Origin: Nitrospirota bacterium
GTDB lineage: Bacteria > Nitrospirota > Thermodesulfovibrionia > Thermodesulfovibrionales > UBA1546
Reading direction: 5' to 3'
Assembly (NCBI GenBank): GCA_016212165.1
Contig: JACRGY010000153.1
Coordinates: 1-37,856 of the forward strand
Length of the DNA: 37,856 nt
Position numbers and translations under genes: made by a program. Each line of letters starts with the position of its first letter. Within the stretch, counting starts at the first letter, position 1. Of this stretch, positions 9,077 through 17,619 are shown piece after piece. The notes under the pieces are model-generated. The model was not told the DNA's origin. It did not search any database and saw nothing but the letters and a program-made list of their open reading frames with translations.

Positions 9077-10363
9077 ATGAAAAATCATCGGAAATCAGAG
9101 AAACTTTTTAAGCAGGCAAAAGCTATAATCCCCGGAGGCGTGAACAGCCCTGTAAGGGCCTTTAAGGCTGTAGGCGGCAATCCTGTTTTTATTGTAAAGG
9201 GAAAAGGCTCAAAGATATATGACGTTGACGGCAATTCTTACATTGACTATGTTCTTTCATGGGGGCCCCTGATACTCGGGCACGCACATCCGAAAGTCAT
9301 TAAGGCGCTTAAATCAGCAGCAGAAAAAGGCACAAGCTTTGGAGCGCCGACGCCATTGGAGATAGAGCTTGCAAACCTTGTGCTGAAGGCTTATCCCTCT
9401 ATGGACAAGGTCAGGATGGTGAATTCCGGCACAGAAGCTACAATGAGCGCAATAAGGGTTGCAAGGGGATTTACCAAAAGGGACGCGATAATAAAATTTG
9501 AAGGCTGTTATCACGGCCATGCAGACGGCCTTCTTGTGAAGGCTGGTTCAGGCGCTATGACCTTCGGCATTCCTGATAGCCCGGGAGTGCCTGAATCCTA
9601 TGCAAAAAATACAATAACAATTCCTTTTAATGATATAGATGCATTAAAGACAGTGATTAACAGGCAGTGGAAATCCATAGCGTGTGTAATAATTGAGCCT
9701 GTTGTGGGCAATATTGGCTGTGTGCTTCCGAAGCCGGGTTTTTTAGCGGCAGTAAGGGCATTAACAAAGAAATACGGAATAGTATTAATATTCGATGAGG
9801 TTATGACAGGGTTTAGGGTTGCATACGGCGGCGCGCAGGAACATTACAGGATAAAGCCGGACATGACGTGCCTTGGGAAGGTCATCGGAGGAGGGCTTCC
9901 TGTCGGCGCTTATGGAGGGAAAAAGGAGATAATGTCAATAGTATCGCCTGAAGGCCCTGTTTATCAGGCAGGCACATTGTCAGGAAATCCATTGGCTATG
10001 ACAGCGGGAATTGAAACACTGAAGATACTTTTGGAAAAAGGCACATACAAAAAACTCGAAAGCCTTTCATCAATGCTTGAAAGAGGGCTTAAGGATGCAG
10101 CGAAAAGGGCAGGGGTTGCCACAAGGTTCTACAGGGCCGGCACAATGTTCTGCACATATTTTACAAACAAAGAGGTCTATGACTATGCAACTGCAAAGAC
10201 AGCTGACACGGCAAAGTTCTCACGTTTCTTTTCCGGGATGCTGGATAGAGGAGTAAATATAGCTCCTTCGCAGTTTGAGGCAGGGTTCATGTCACTTGCG
10301 CATAGTGCGAGTGATATAGAAAAGACAGTAAGGGCTGCGTATGAGTCTTTAAAGAGGGCCTGA
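9077..10363 (+). CDS. hemL: Glutamate-1-semialdehyde 2,1-aminomutase
   Basis: HemL converts glutamate-1-semialdehyde to 5-aminolevulinate, the C5 route to tetrapyrroles. At 428 residues it has the expected length. The PLP-binding lysine is K268 in '[17 protein letters not shown]'; 'FDEVMTGFR' (D240), '[17 protein letters not shown]' and 'YHGHADG' are conserved. The ATG at 9077 follows AGGAAGTGGG; an in-frame upstream start at 9044 lies too near the promoter. It stands apart from other hem genes. Confidence 0.97.
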   Translation: MKNHRKSEKLFKQAKAIIPGGVNSPVRAFKAVGGNPVFIVKGKGSKIYDVDGNSYIDYVLSWGPLILGHAHPKVIKALKSAAEKGTSFGAPTPLEIELANLVLKAYPSMDKVRMVNSGTEATMSAIRVARGFTKRDAIIKFEGCYHGHADGLLVKAGSGAMTFGIPDSPGVPESYAKNTITIPFNDIDALKTVINRQWKSIACVIIEPVVGNIGCVLPKPGFLAAVRALTKKYGIVLIFDEVMTGFRVAYGGAQEHYRIKPDMTCLGKVIGGGLPVGAYGGKKEIMSIVSPEGPVYQAGTLSGNPLAMTAGIETLKILLEKGTYKKLESLSSMLERGLKDAAKRAGVATRFYRAGTMFCTYFTNKEVYDYATAKTADTAKFSRFFSGMLDRGVNIAPSQFEAGFMSLAHSASDIEKTVRAAYESLKRA

Positions 10364-10394
10364 GGAATGAAGACCCCTGGCAAAAGGTAACGAC

Positions 10395-10640
10395 GTGGCA
10401 GAAAAAAAAATATTAAGAAGCCTTCTTGACCTGAGCACGATAGGGCTTAATCTTGTCCTTGCGACATTCGTGGGGCTTGGAATGGGATACGGCCTTGACC
10501 ACGTTTTTGATAAATATCTTGGCATGAAGACCTCCCCCTGGTTTACGATTATATTTTTGATACTCGGCATAATCTCAGGTTTTCGTGAAATGATCAGGAT
10601 GGCAAGGAAATACAATGCAGATAATCAAAAGGATATATAA
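10395..10640 (+). CDS. AtpZ-like ATP synthase accessory membrane protein
   Basis: This 81-residue protein resembles the AtpZ/'ATPase gene 1' family encoded ahead of some F-type ATP synthase operons: a short charged N-terminus, then two membrane helices with glycine-rich packing 'LATFVGLGMGYGLDHVFD' and 'WFTIIFLILGIISGFREMI'. AtpZ together with AtpI has been linked to magnesium or calcium transport or c-ring assembly. The start is GTG at 10395, preceded by AAAGG. It overlaps the next gene by 26 nt. No ATP synthase genes follow, which is unusual. The family assignment is good; the role here is uncertain. Confidence 0.75.
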   Translation: MAEKKILRSLLDLSTIGLNLVLATFVGLGMGYGLDHVFDKYLGMKTSPWFTIIFLILGIISGFREMIRMARKYNADNQKDI

Positions 10641-10971
10641 ACAGTCCGCCTTTGTATTGATACCCCTTGCTGTTCTTTCAGCTTTTTTTGAGTGGAAGAA
10701 ATTGCCGCTTAGCATTCTGATTGGCGGCGGCCTTGCGGTTGCTAATCTCAAGGGGCTTGCATGGGGTGTTCAGGGACTGGTGGGAAGCGGGCAGCAGGCA
10801 ACCGGGGCGTTGGTTTTTTTCAGCATGATAAGGTTATTTATCCTCATAGCGATTATTGTTATTCTGCTCTGGCTTAAAATAATAAACATAGCCGGCATTT
10901 TTATAGGGTTTACAGCAGTCCTGGTCCTTCTGCTTAAGGAAGGGGTCAGGTCAGCAAGGGAAGAGGGGTAG
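10615..10971 (+). CDS. AtpI-like membrane protein (ATP synthase protein I family)
   Basis: The 118-residue protein has four predicted membrane spans and resembles ATP synthase protein I. The second gene of an atpZ-atpI pair normally precedes atpB. Features are 'AFVLIPLAVLSAFFEWKKLPLSILIGGGLAVANLKGLAWGV', where the helix with Gly and Asn packing is typical, and a C-terminal pair of hydrophobic helices. It starts within the atpZ-like gene and ends 15 nt before pgi, whose ribosome site AAAGGAGG is in the gap. Here it sits with pgi rather than with atpBEFHAGDC. Confidence 0.7.
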   Translation: MQIIKRIYKQSAFVLIPLAVLSAFFEWKKLPLSILIGGGLAVANLKGLAWGVQGLVGSGQQATGALVFFSMIRLFILIAIIVILLWLKIINIAGIFIGFTAVLVLLLKEGVRSAREEG

Positions 10972-10986
10972 AAAAGGAGGACTCTT

Positions 10987-12324
10987 ATGCTTGAGCTTAA
11001 TTTCTCGAATATGATGGGAGAGGTGATAGGCCAGAAGGGTATTGCGGAAAGGCAGATTGAAGGCATAAAGACAACGGTTTCCAATATAGATAAACGGATA
11101 AAGTCAAAAGAAAGGCCGGAACTTGCATTCATAGACCTGCTTGAGCAGGACACATCAGAGATTAAAAAAACAGCATCTTTTATCAGAGATAATTTTGAGA
11201 ATTTCATAATCCTCGGAATCGGTGGTTCTGCGCTGGGGCCAAGGGCCATCACAGAGGCCCTGAGCCCTTTTCATAATCTCGATAAGAAACCAAGGGTATT
11301 TATCTACGACAATGTTGACCCAGGGACATTGGACAGGATGTTATCCTTAACAGGCCTGAAAAAAACAGCAGTCAATGTCATCACAAAGTCAGGCAGCACT
11401 GCAGAGACCATGTCTTCTTTCATGATACTGTGGGACAGGATGAACAAGGCCGGCAGTGAGGCCCATAAAAGTTTTATTGCAACAACAGACCCTGAAAAAG
11501 GGAACCTGAGAAAGATTGCAAATGAAAAGGGGCTGAAGGCACTCTCAATCCCTTCAGGTGTCGGCGGAAGATATTCTGTTTTAAGCCCTGTAGGCCTTCT
11601 GCTTGCTGAGGTCATAGGCGTCAGTGCTGATGAAATGCTTCAGGGAGCAAGGGATATTCATCAAAGGTGTTCTGATGCAGAGGTCTGGAAAAATCCTGCT
11701 TATCTTTTCGGTGTCCTGCTGTATATTATGGAGCGGGAAGAAAAAAGAACAATGAATGTCATGGTGCCTTATGCTGACGGCCTGAAGCCACTGGCGGAAT
11801 GGTTCTGCCAGTTATGGGCGGAAAGCCTTGGCAAACTCGGCACGGGCCTCACTCCGTATCCGTCATTGGGCACAACAGACCAGCACTCTCAGCTTCAGCT
11901 CTGGATGGAAGGCCCTGAGGACAAGGTGGTCATATTTATAAAAGTTGATGATTATGGTGTTGATATTAAGATTCCAAAGGTCTTTCAGGATATGGATGGC
12001 CTGAATTATCTCGGAGGCCATACAATGTCAGAGTTGATTAAGGCAGAACAGGAATCAACAGAGCTTGCACTGGCAAAGATTAAAAGGCCGAACATGGCCA
12101 TAGGGATTCCAAAAATAGATGCCTATCACATGGGGCAGTTATTTCACTTCTTTGAGATGGCAACAGCCTTCACAGGGTTTCTATACGGCATAAACCCATT
12201 CAATCAGCCGGGTGTTGAAGAAGGCAAGAACTTCACTTACGGGATGATGGGTAAAAAGGGATTTGAGGCAAAGAAGGAAGAGGTGGAAAAGGCGAGAGAG
12301 AAAAAAGCGTGCTGGAGGGTGTGA
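10987..12324 (+). CDS. pgi: Glucose-6-phosphate isomerase
   Basis: Pgi interconverts glucose 6-phosphate and fructose 6-phosphate. The 445-residue size is that of the shorter bacterial/archaeal-type Pgi. Motifs visible are 'FIILGIGGSALGPRAITEAL', 'NVITKSGSTAETMSSF', 'GVGGRYSVLSPVGLL' (PGI signature 1 region), 'AESLGKLGTGLTPYPSLGTTDQHSQLQLWMEGP' and the C-terminal 'INPFNQPGVEEGK' (signature 2). A strong AAAGGAGG precedes the ATG. The C-terminus is a Lys/Glu-rich helix. Confidence 0.96.
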   Translation: MLELNFSNMMGEVIGQKGIAERQIEGIKTTVSNIDKRIKSKERPELAFIDLLEQDTSEIKKTASFIRDNFENFIILGIGGSALGPRAITEALSPFHNLDKKPRVFIYDNVDPGTLDRMLSLTGLKKTAVNVITKSGSTAETMSSFMILWDRMNKAGSEAHKSFIATTDPEKGNLRKIANEKGLKALSIPSGVGGRYSVLSPVGLLLAEVIGVSADEMLQGARDIHQRCSDAEVWKNPAYLFGVLLYIMEREEKRTMNVMVPYADGLKPLAEWFCQLWAESLGKLGTGLTPYPSLGTTDQHSQLQLWMEGPEDKVVIFIKVDDYGVDIKIPKVFQDMDGLNYLGGHTMSELIKAEQESTELALAKIKRPNMAIGIPKIDAYHMGQLFHFFEMATAFTGFLYGINPFNQPGVEEGKNFTYGMMGKKGFEAKKEEVEKAREKKACWRV

Positions 12325-12330
12325 AGTGGC

Positions 12331-12624
12331 ATGAAAATATTTGCCCTTGCTGTATTGCTTATATTTTGTTTTGTGTTCTTTTCTCCTGATAATGCATTTG
12401 CAGGCACGCATGTGACGGTGTATTTTGCAGGTGGGTTTGTAATAGGAGGAGTTGCAGTGTTTTACTCGGTATTAATCGGCGGTGACAGGCACCATTCAAA
12501 AAATGAAAACAAGGACAATGAGGATAATCCTGCTCCGGTGATGCAGGCCTTTAATTATCCCGCAAAACAGATTACAGAGGATGAAGTATCTCAGGCAGGA
12601 CTGGTGAAGATTCTTGAGTGGTAG
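12331..12624 (+). CDS. Small exported or membrane protein, unknown
   Basis: This 97-residue protein starts with a clear signal peptide: MK, then a hydrophobic core of about 16 residues, then 'NAFAGTH', with probable cleavage after Ala-Phe-Ala. A glycine-rich second hydrophobic stretch (about residues 30-50) follows, then a polar Asn/Lys/Asp linker 'HHSKNENKDNEDN' and a C-terminus that may be periplasmic or cytoplasmic. I do not recognise the family. It lies 6 nt after pgi and overlaps the next reading frame, so it is probably cotranscribed, but nothing links its function to sugar metabolism. Confidence 0.65.
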   Translation: MKIFALAVLLIFCFVFFSPDNAFAGTHVTVYFAGGFVIGGVAVFYSVLIGGDRHHSKNENKDNEDNPAPVMQAFNYPAKQITEDEVSQAGLVKILEW

Positions 12625-12626
12625 AG

Positions 12627-12980
12627 ATGAATAGAGAACTGGATAATATTCTTGAACAGCTTTTGAAATTCCGCAGGGAGCGGGATTGGGAGCAGTTCCA
12701 CCGCCCGAAGGAACTTGCGATATCCATTGTCCTTGAGGCAGCGGAGCTTCTTGAGGAGTTCCAGTGGAAGACTGATAAGGAGATTAAGAAATATCTGGAT
12801 GAAGGCGGGCTTGAGAATGTCAGGGAGGAAATCGCTGATATTGCTATCTACATCCTTCTTTTATCCCATGACCTCAAAATAGACCTTCCTGACGCGATTA
12901 AAAAGAAACTGAAAAAGAATGAAGCGAAATATCCTGTTGAAAAGGCAAGGGGAAGCGCAAAGAAGTATGATAAGCTTTAG
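12627..12980 (+). CDS. MazG-like nucleotide pyrophosphohydrolase
   Basis: The 117-residue protein has the MazG-superfamily metal-binding pattern: 'LEAAELLEEFQW' followed by 'VREEIADIAIYILLL', an ExxE(12-28)ExxD-type motif on two helices. It probably hydrolyses (d)NTPs to monophosphates as a house-cleaning enzyme. The opening 'ILEQLLKFRRERDWEQFHRPKELAISIVLEAAEL' is typical of the small dCTP-pyrophosphatase/MazG-like branch. I choose ATG 12627; an in-frame GTG at 12618 overlaps the previous gene. It is followed by a structured repeat. Confidence 0.88.
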   Translation: MNRELDNILEQLLKFRRERDWEQFHRPKELAISIVLEAAELLEEFQWKTDKEIKKYLDEGGLENVREEIADIAIYILLLSHDLKIDLPDAIKKKLKKNEAKYPVEKARGSAKKYDKL

Positions 12981-12996
12981 GTATGAAGAGCTTCAT

Positions 12997-13122
12997 AAAG
13001 GCAGGACATTATATTTTCGCTCATTCTCGCTTCGCTCCGAGGTATTTTGCCTCTTTGTTTTTTGTATATTACTGTCTGAGTATCGGCAAAATAAAACCGC
13101 TCAAACATAATGTCCAGCCTTT
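12997..13122 (+). repeat. Structured intergenic repeat, copy 2
   Basis: The outer arms pair over 16 positions (12997-13012 with 13107-13122, one A-A mismatch): AAAGGC-A-GGACATTAT against ATAATGTCC-A-GCCTTT. The internal conserved blocks and the TTTTGCC/GGCAAAA stem match copy 1. It lies between the MazG-like gene and the SAM synthetase, ending 16 nt before the latter's ATG. An apparent short reading frame across it (peptide RSFSLRSE...) is a by-product of the repeat. Confidence 0.87.
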
Positions 13123-13138
13123 TCTATGAGATACGATT

Positions 13139-14341
13139 ATGATAGTTGTAGAAACATATAAGGGAAAATCAATCACAGAACACCGTGTCGAGATTGTGGA
13201 GCGGAAAGGCACCGGCCATCCTGATTATATGTGCGATTCAATAATGGAGGCTATTTCTGTTGCGCTTTCCAATGAGTACATGAAAAAGTTTGGCATAATT
13301 TTGCATCACAATATTGACAAGGGATTGCTGGCAGCAGGCAGGGTGGAGAAAGGATTTGGCGGTGGCCGGGTTATACAGCCGATGGAATTGATAATCGGAG
13401 ACAGGGCGACATTCAGGGCTGCCGGCAGGGAAATCCCTGTTGCCGATATAGCAGTGGATACAGCCCAAAAATGGGTAAGGTCAAATTTGAGATTTGTTGA
13501 CGCTAAGCATCATTTGAAGTATCGTGTTGTGCTTGCGCCTGGTTCAGCTGAACTTACAGACATTTTTTTAAGGCGCGGAAAGGTCAAGGCCGCCAATGAT
13601 ACATCAGCTGCTGTCGGGTATTATCCATTGAGCCCGACGGAAAAAGTTGTGCTTGAATTAGAGAGGTTTTTGAATTCCAAAAAATTCAAAAACAGGTATC
13701 CTGAAACAGGAGAGGACATAAAGGTCATGGGTATGAGGAGCGGTGATTTACTGGAGCTGACAGTTGCAATGCCCCTTCTTGCAAATTGTATAAGGTCCGA
13801 GAGCGCTTATTTTGAAAGAAAAGAGATAATCCTGTGTGAGATGAAAAGATTTCTTGGAAGATATGAAGGATTCAAAAAAACAGAGGTTCATTTCAATACA
13901 CTTGATGAAAAGGGCAGGGGTTTTGGCGGAATATATCTCAGCCTTCTGGGCACGTCGGCAGAGGATGCTGATTCAGGACAGGTTGGCAGAGGAAACCGCG
14001 TGAACGGGCTTATATCTCTGAACAGGCCTTTGGGCACAGAAGCAGCGGCAGGTAAAAATCCTGTCAGCCATGTTGGAAAGATTTACAATGTTTTGAGCCA
14101 TAAAATAGCAAAAGAGATTTATGAAAAGATTGACGGCATAAAGGAAGTCTATGTCCTTCTTTTAAGCAGGATAGGCACACCGATTGATTCTCCTCAGATG
14201 GCTACTGCACAGGTTTTGCTTGAGAGGGGAAGGAAGATTAATGAGATTGCAAAAAAGGCAGAAGAGATTTTTGAAAAAGAGTTTTTGGCGATAAATAAAT
14301 TTTGCATGGAACTGGCAAGAGGAAAATATCCGGTCTGCTAA
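13139..14341 (+). CDS. mat: S-adenosylmethionine synthetase, archaeal type
   Basis: This enzyme makes S-adenosylmethionine from ATP and methionine. The 400-residue protein belongs to the archaeal-type AdoMet synthetase family, not to bacterial MetK. Visible stretches are 'VEIVERKGTGHPDYMCDSIMEAIS', 'IDKGLLAAGRVEKGFGGGRV', 'GYYPLSPTEKVVLELE', 'DIKVMGMRSGDLLELTVAMPL', and 'SAEDADSGQVGRGNRVNGLISLNRPLGTEAAAGKNPVSHVGKIYNVLSHKIA'. The start follows the structured repeat closely and lacks a strong ribosome site. Its presence in a bacterium suggests ancient transfer; whether metK is also present cannot be seen here. Confidence 0.93.
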   Translation: MIVVETYKGKSITEHRVEIVERKGTGHPDYMCDSIMEAISVALSNEYMKKFGIILHHNIDKGLLAAGRVEKGFGGGRVIQPMELIIGDRATFRAAGREIPVADIAVDTAQKWVRSNLRFVDAKHHLKYRVVLAPGSAELTDIFLRRGKVKAANDTSAAVGYYPLSPTEKVVLELERFLNSKKFKNRYPETGEDIKVMGMRSGDLLELTVAMPLLANCIRSESAYFERKEIILCEMKRFLGRYEGFKKTEVHFNTLDEKGRGFGGIYLSLLGTSAEDADSGQVGRGNRVNGLISLNRPLGTEAAAGKNPVSHVGKIYNVLSHKIAKEIYEKIDGIKEVYVLLLSRIGTPIDSPQMATAQVLLERGRKINEIAKKAEEIFEKEFLAINKFCMELARGKYPVC

Positions 14342-14401
14342 AGTTTTTTTTTGGAAAAAGAAATCCGTAACTCCCGGCTTTAGCGTAACCAAGAGGAACA
14401 T

Positions 14402-14959
14402 ATGAAAAGAAGAGGATACTTATACATACCGAAGAAAGAAAAAGCTAAGAGCGTGAGGGCCATAAAAAAACCTGCTGATGAGAGCAGCCTCATCGCTGCT
14501 CTGCCGGAATCGGATAAGTTTCCTGACAAGGGACAGTCCGAATTTCAGGAAGGCCAAAGCGTGGAATTGTTGATTTGCGAGCTGACAGATCTCGGTTATA
14601 AGGCGATTATCAACAACTCCGGCGAGGGTTTGCTTTATAAAAACGAGGTGTTTCAGGCCTTAAGAAAAGGGCAGCATGTCGCAGGGTTTATCAAAAAGGT
14701 GCGGGAAGACGGCAAGATTGATCTCTGTCTTCAAAAACCCGGGGCTGAAAAAGTTGATGATATATCGGAAAAAATTCTCGACAAACTGAAGGCTCAGGCT
14801 GGATATATTGCTTTGGATGATAAAACTCCCCCTGAAGTTATCTACCGCCTGTTCGGGACAAGCAAAAAGACATATAAAAAGGCGATAGGCGCTCTGTACA
14901 AAAAACGGCTTATTATTATAGAGATTGGCGGCATAAGGCTCGCCAGGAAACATGCCTGA
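14402..14959 (+). CDS. CvfB-like C-terminal half (S1-like plus winged helix)
   Basis: Residues about 50-185 match the C-terminal half of CvfB/YitL-type RNA-binding proteins: an S1-like beta-barrel with 'LTDLGYKAIINNSGEGLLYKNEVFQALRKGQHVAGFIKKVREDGKIDLCLQ', then a winged helix 'TPPEVIYRLFGTSKKTYKKAIGALYKKRLI'. CvfB proteins are normally about 280 residues with extra N-terminal S1 domains; here these are replaced by a basic, low-complexity tail of about 50 residues. This is either a natural short paralogue or a truncated one; the frame is intact. An ATG 8 nt before its stop starts the SUI1 gene, so the two are coupled. A link to translation or mRNA is likely. Confidence 0.82.
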   Translation: MKRRGYLYIPKKEKAKSVRAIKKPADESSLIAALPESDKFPDKGQSEFQEGQSVELLICELTDLGYKAIINNSGEGLLYKNEVFQALRKGQHVAGFIKKVREDGKIDLCLQKPGAEKVDDISEKILDKLKAQAGYIALDDKTPPEVIYRLFGTSKKTYKKAIGALYKKRLIIIEIGGIRLARKHA

Positions 14960-15293
14960 AGAAAAATCGAAATTAGTTTACTCTACCGGCAAGTTTATTT
15001 CCCGGAAGGAAAGACCTGTCGAAGATAGCGTCAAGCCTGCGCTGAATCCTTCTCAACAGAAGGTGATTATCCGGCTCGACCGGAAGCAGCGGGGGGGAAA
15101 GTCTGTCACAGTAATTGAGGGTCTTCTTATTCCGGCAAAAGACAGGGAGGCGCTGCTCAAGCGATTGAAAGCCGGGCTGGGTGCCGGCGGCACAGTTAAG
15201 AGCTCGTCTCTTGAAATACAGGGCGATCACTGCGACGCGCTCATTACAGCATTGGCAAATATGGGCTATAGGCCGAAACGCTCAGGTGGTTGA
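14952..15293 (+). CDS. yciH: SUI1/eIF1-family translation factor (YciH-like)
   Basis: The 113-residue protein carries a SUI1 domain (about residues 38-110): 'VIIRLDRKQRGGKSVTVIEGLLI', 'LLKRLKAGLGAGGTVKSSSLEIQGDHCDALITALANMGY', including the conserved GKxVTxIxGL and G-G-G-x-K loops of YciH/eIF1. YciH affects start-site fidelity during initiation. It overlaps the CvfB-like gene by 8 nt. The next gene downstream is on the other strand (the CBASS operon). Confidence 0.93.
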   Translation: MPEEKSKLVYSTGKFISRKERPVEDSVKPALNPSQQKVIIRLDRKQRGGKSVTVIEGLLIPAKDREALLKRLKAGLGAGGTVKSSSLEIQGDHCDALITALANMGYRPKRSGG

Positions 15294-15386
15294 GGAAGAC
15301 TGAAAAACTAGTCTCGATGAAAAGTCAAAAGTAAAGACCTGACCCTCATTGTTCTGCTATTGTTCCTGCTCATTGTTCTGCTGATG

Positions 15387-15863
15387 TTAGCATCGCTCAA
15401 GCTGCTTTAATTTATTACCTTTTTGCAGACCAACCCAATAATCGTCAATCCCGACAATAACCGTTAGCAAAAAATCAATTTCCATTATTGAGTCTCGTAG
15501 CATTGTTCGAATCATGCTTTTATCAGTGGGAGACGGCTGTGGGCAAGACTCGGAATGTGTGTGCCATTCCCCCAAATAGATTTTTTCTCCTTTGCTGTAA
15601 TTCCATGTTTTGTTGACGATATCCTGTGCTTTCCTCCTGCTTCTATTAAAAAAGGCAAGCCCAGCTTTATCGCGACTGTCAGGGGTAGTAATCGCTTTAA
15701 TAGTGATTTTATTTTCAAATATTTTGCCAAGCAAGATTCCCCCAGATTCTTGTCGTCCCTGCATCTGCTTATATTTATTAAATGTAGCGATTACCTGCTG
15801 GTCAAATTCTAATACCGTATTATCATCTATTCTATATTTCACGCCGACACCTTCGAGGAACAC
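15387..15863 (-). CDS. cap3: CBASS Cap3, JAMM/JAB isopeptidase
   Basis: Cap3 is the metalloprotease of type II CBASS that cleaves CD-NTase from conjugates made by Cap2. The JAMM motif is complete: E39 in 'QESGGILLG', then H101-x-H103 in 'EWHTHSE', S111 and D114 in 'SPTDKS'. At 158 residues the length fits. It starts with GTG inside the end of cap2 (25-nt overlap) and is the last gene of the operon. It is AT-richer than chromosomal neighbours, as is the whole operon. Confidence 0.93.
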   Translation of the reverse strand: MFLEGVGVKYRIDDNTVLEFDQQVIATFNKYKQMQGRQESGGILLGKIFENKITIKAITTPDSRDKAGLAFFNRSRRKAQDIVNKTWNYSKGEKIYLGEWHTHSESCPQPSPTDKSMIRTMLRDSIMEIDFLLTVIVGIDDYWVGLQKGNKLKQLERC

Positions 15864-17611
15864 GTTTCACATAGTTGTTGATATGAAAGATTCATCGCAT
15901 GTTCAGTATAAGATGAATCGGATGCCCAATATGTAGATACGGCCTCACCTTTTTTTCTGAAACTATCAATATCACCTATCCATGTCAGTAAAGTACTATC
16001 AGTCAAATCGCCTTTTAAAATGGGCATAATAAATCGTGTAATGCTATTTACAAATCGATCAATTTCCAAAGAAGGATACGGTATATAGGTGGTTTGACAA
16101 CCCGCTTCTCGCTTGAAAAATTTAGATGCTTCCTCGACGACGCGATATTTCACCTTATAGTCAGCCTCAAGAATACACTCTAAACAACCTGGTTTCGATG
16201 GGTTAACGAATAGAGCATGTCCAGCTATGAGCAAGGGCTCTACCCAGACAAATAGAAAGGACGATGTTATCGCTTTATTTTGTACAAGAAGGTTCAACCT
16301 TTTTTCGACAGCCAGTTTTCCAATTGCTACAATATTGAGGGTATATTTGTTGAGAACAGAAACATCTTCAGATAGAATGAGAAGAATATCTTTGTCATAT
16401 GCCTTGCACTGCAAATAGGGGTAACTTAATCGAAATTTCTCTCGAAGTACTTGTGCTTTATTTTTACCAATATCTGACAGTCCACAAAAATGCCTTGCAA
16501 TGTTTGCCGAAGTTAAATCCTCAGGATCAATCAAATCAATTGCTTTCAAACCACTTCTGACCAAAGAATATGCCAAAGTGCTCCCTATTGACCCGCAACC
16601 TATAACTGATGCGATAACATTTTCAAACAGGGGCACTCCGCAGCCTCCACGAGTAAACAGACGCTGTCTATCAACACGGTCAACAACCCTTTTTATTAAT
16701 TTCCTATCTGGATGTTTTGATAACAAGTGTTCGGCGGGAATGTTGCCCCGAGGAAATCCAGCCGCAATATTTTTTTTTGATACGCCGTAATGATACCAGA
16801 ACCCTAAAACATGGCCAGCCGGTGTCGGCACAGAGAAAAGGACATAATATGGGTCGGTTCTTCCTCGAAAATACTGGATGAGATCTTTAAGCGAATGCGG
16901 GCTATATTCTTTAAGTCTTTTGTGGAGTTGTGCATTTGTGGCAGGATAAGGAGGATTTCCAAAACTATCAAGAGGGAGAAAAAGAATGTTGGCGACATTC
17001 AAACCATCAATGCTGATTTTCAAAGCATCACACCAATTCTTAATATCTTCTATTCGTTCCGCTATGACTCCCCAATATCCATTCTTTATTGATGTAAATG
17101 GCAGGAAGACGAATTCATTCCTTTCGATCTGTGGCGAAAACAGCATGCTAAGTTTGCCATTACATTCCACATCCCAATATGCAAGAAATTCTTCGTTGTA
17201 ATCGGGCAAATTTCTCTTAGCAATGCCATCATCAATTATTTTAAAGCCTTTCTCGATAAAACTTTCAACTATTTCGCCTGGCTTGTCTGGATTCGGAGCA
17301 CTGTCAATAGGATCAAATGTGCAGAGAAATTTTCTTAAATCGAGATGCGGTATTGGGGAGAGGCTATCAAAGCTCCTATTTGAAAGAAATATCTGCGGAA
17401 ATTCATCAGGAAAAGTTATCGGAAGAGCTATCAATATTTGAACATCACGCGAGCCTAAGACGCGGTCTAAAAACCAGACAACGCGCCATTCCTTCGTTTC
17501 CTTTAATGGATAATCCGGGTCATCCTTATTACATACATTAAGGACATAACCCTTACTTAGAAGATGCTCTTCTGCTTTTATTAAAGCAGCTCTGTAAAAA
17601 TCTACCAGCAT
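15839..17611 (-). CDS. cap2: CBASS Cap2, fused E2-E1 ubiquitin-transferase-like protein
   Basis: Cap2 conjugates the CD-NTase through its C-terminus to priming targets. This 590-residue protein has an N-terminal E2-like domain with catalytic C97 in 'HLDLRKFLCTFDP', a middle region, and a C-terminal ThiF/E1 adenylation domain with 'ASVIGCGSIGSTLAYSLVRSG' (nucleotide loop, 338-343 GCGSIG) and adjacent 'DPEDLTSANIARHF'. C504 in 'EAGCQTTY' is the likely E1 catalytic cysteine. Two CxxC pairs, 'CLEC' (476-479) and 'CETC' near the C-terminus, suggest a zinc site. It begins just after the CD-NTase stop. Confidence 0.95.
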   Translation of the reverse strand: MLVDFYRAALIKAEEHLLSKGYVLNVCNKDDPDYPLKETKEWRVVWFLDRVLGSRDVQILIALPITFPDEFPQIFLSNRSFDSLSPIPHLDLRKFLCTFDPIDSAPNPDKPGEIVESFIEKGFKIIDDGIAKRNLPDYNEEFLAYWDVECNGKLSMLFSPQIERNEFVFLPFTSIKNGYWGVIAERIEDIKNWCDALKISIDGLNVANILFLPLDSFGNPPYPATNAQLHKRLKEYSPHSLKDLIQYFRGRTDPYYVLFSVPTPAGHVLGFWYHYGVSKKNIAAGFPRGNIPAEHLLSKHPDRKLIKRVVDRVDRQRLFTRGGCGVPLFENVIASVIGCGSIGSTLAYSLVRSGLKAIDLIDPEDLTSANIARHFCGLSDIGKNKAQVLREKFRLSYPYLQCKAYDKDILLILSEDVSVLNKYTLNIVAIGKLAVEKRLNLLVQNKAITSSFLFVWVEPLLIAGHALFVNPSKPGCLECILEADYKVKYRVVEEASKFFKREAGCQTTYIPYPSLEIDRFVNSITRFIMPILKGDLTDSTLLTWIGDIDSFRKKGEAVSTYWASDSSYTEHAMNLSYQQLCETCSSKVSA

Positions 17612-17619
17612 AATTATTC

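Noticed and set aside
12919-13110. Open frame with peptide RSFSLRSE across repeat copy 2, and similar frames at 31261-31503
   Set aside because: The peptide is produced by the structured repeat itself and appears wherever the repeat is in frame. No ribosome site or family supports a protein.
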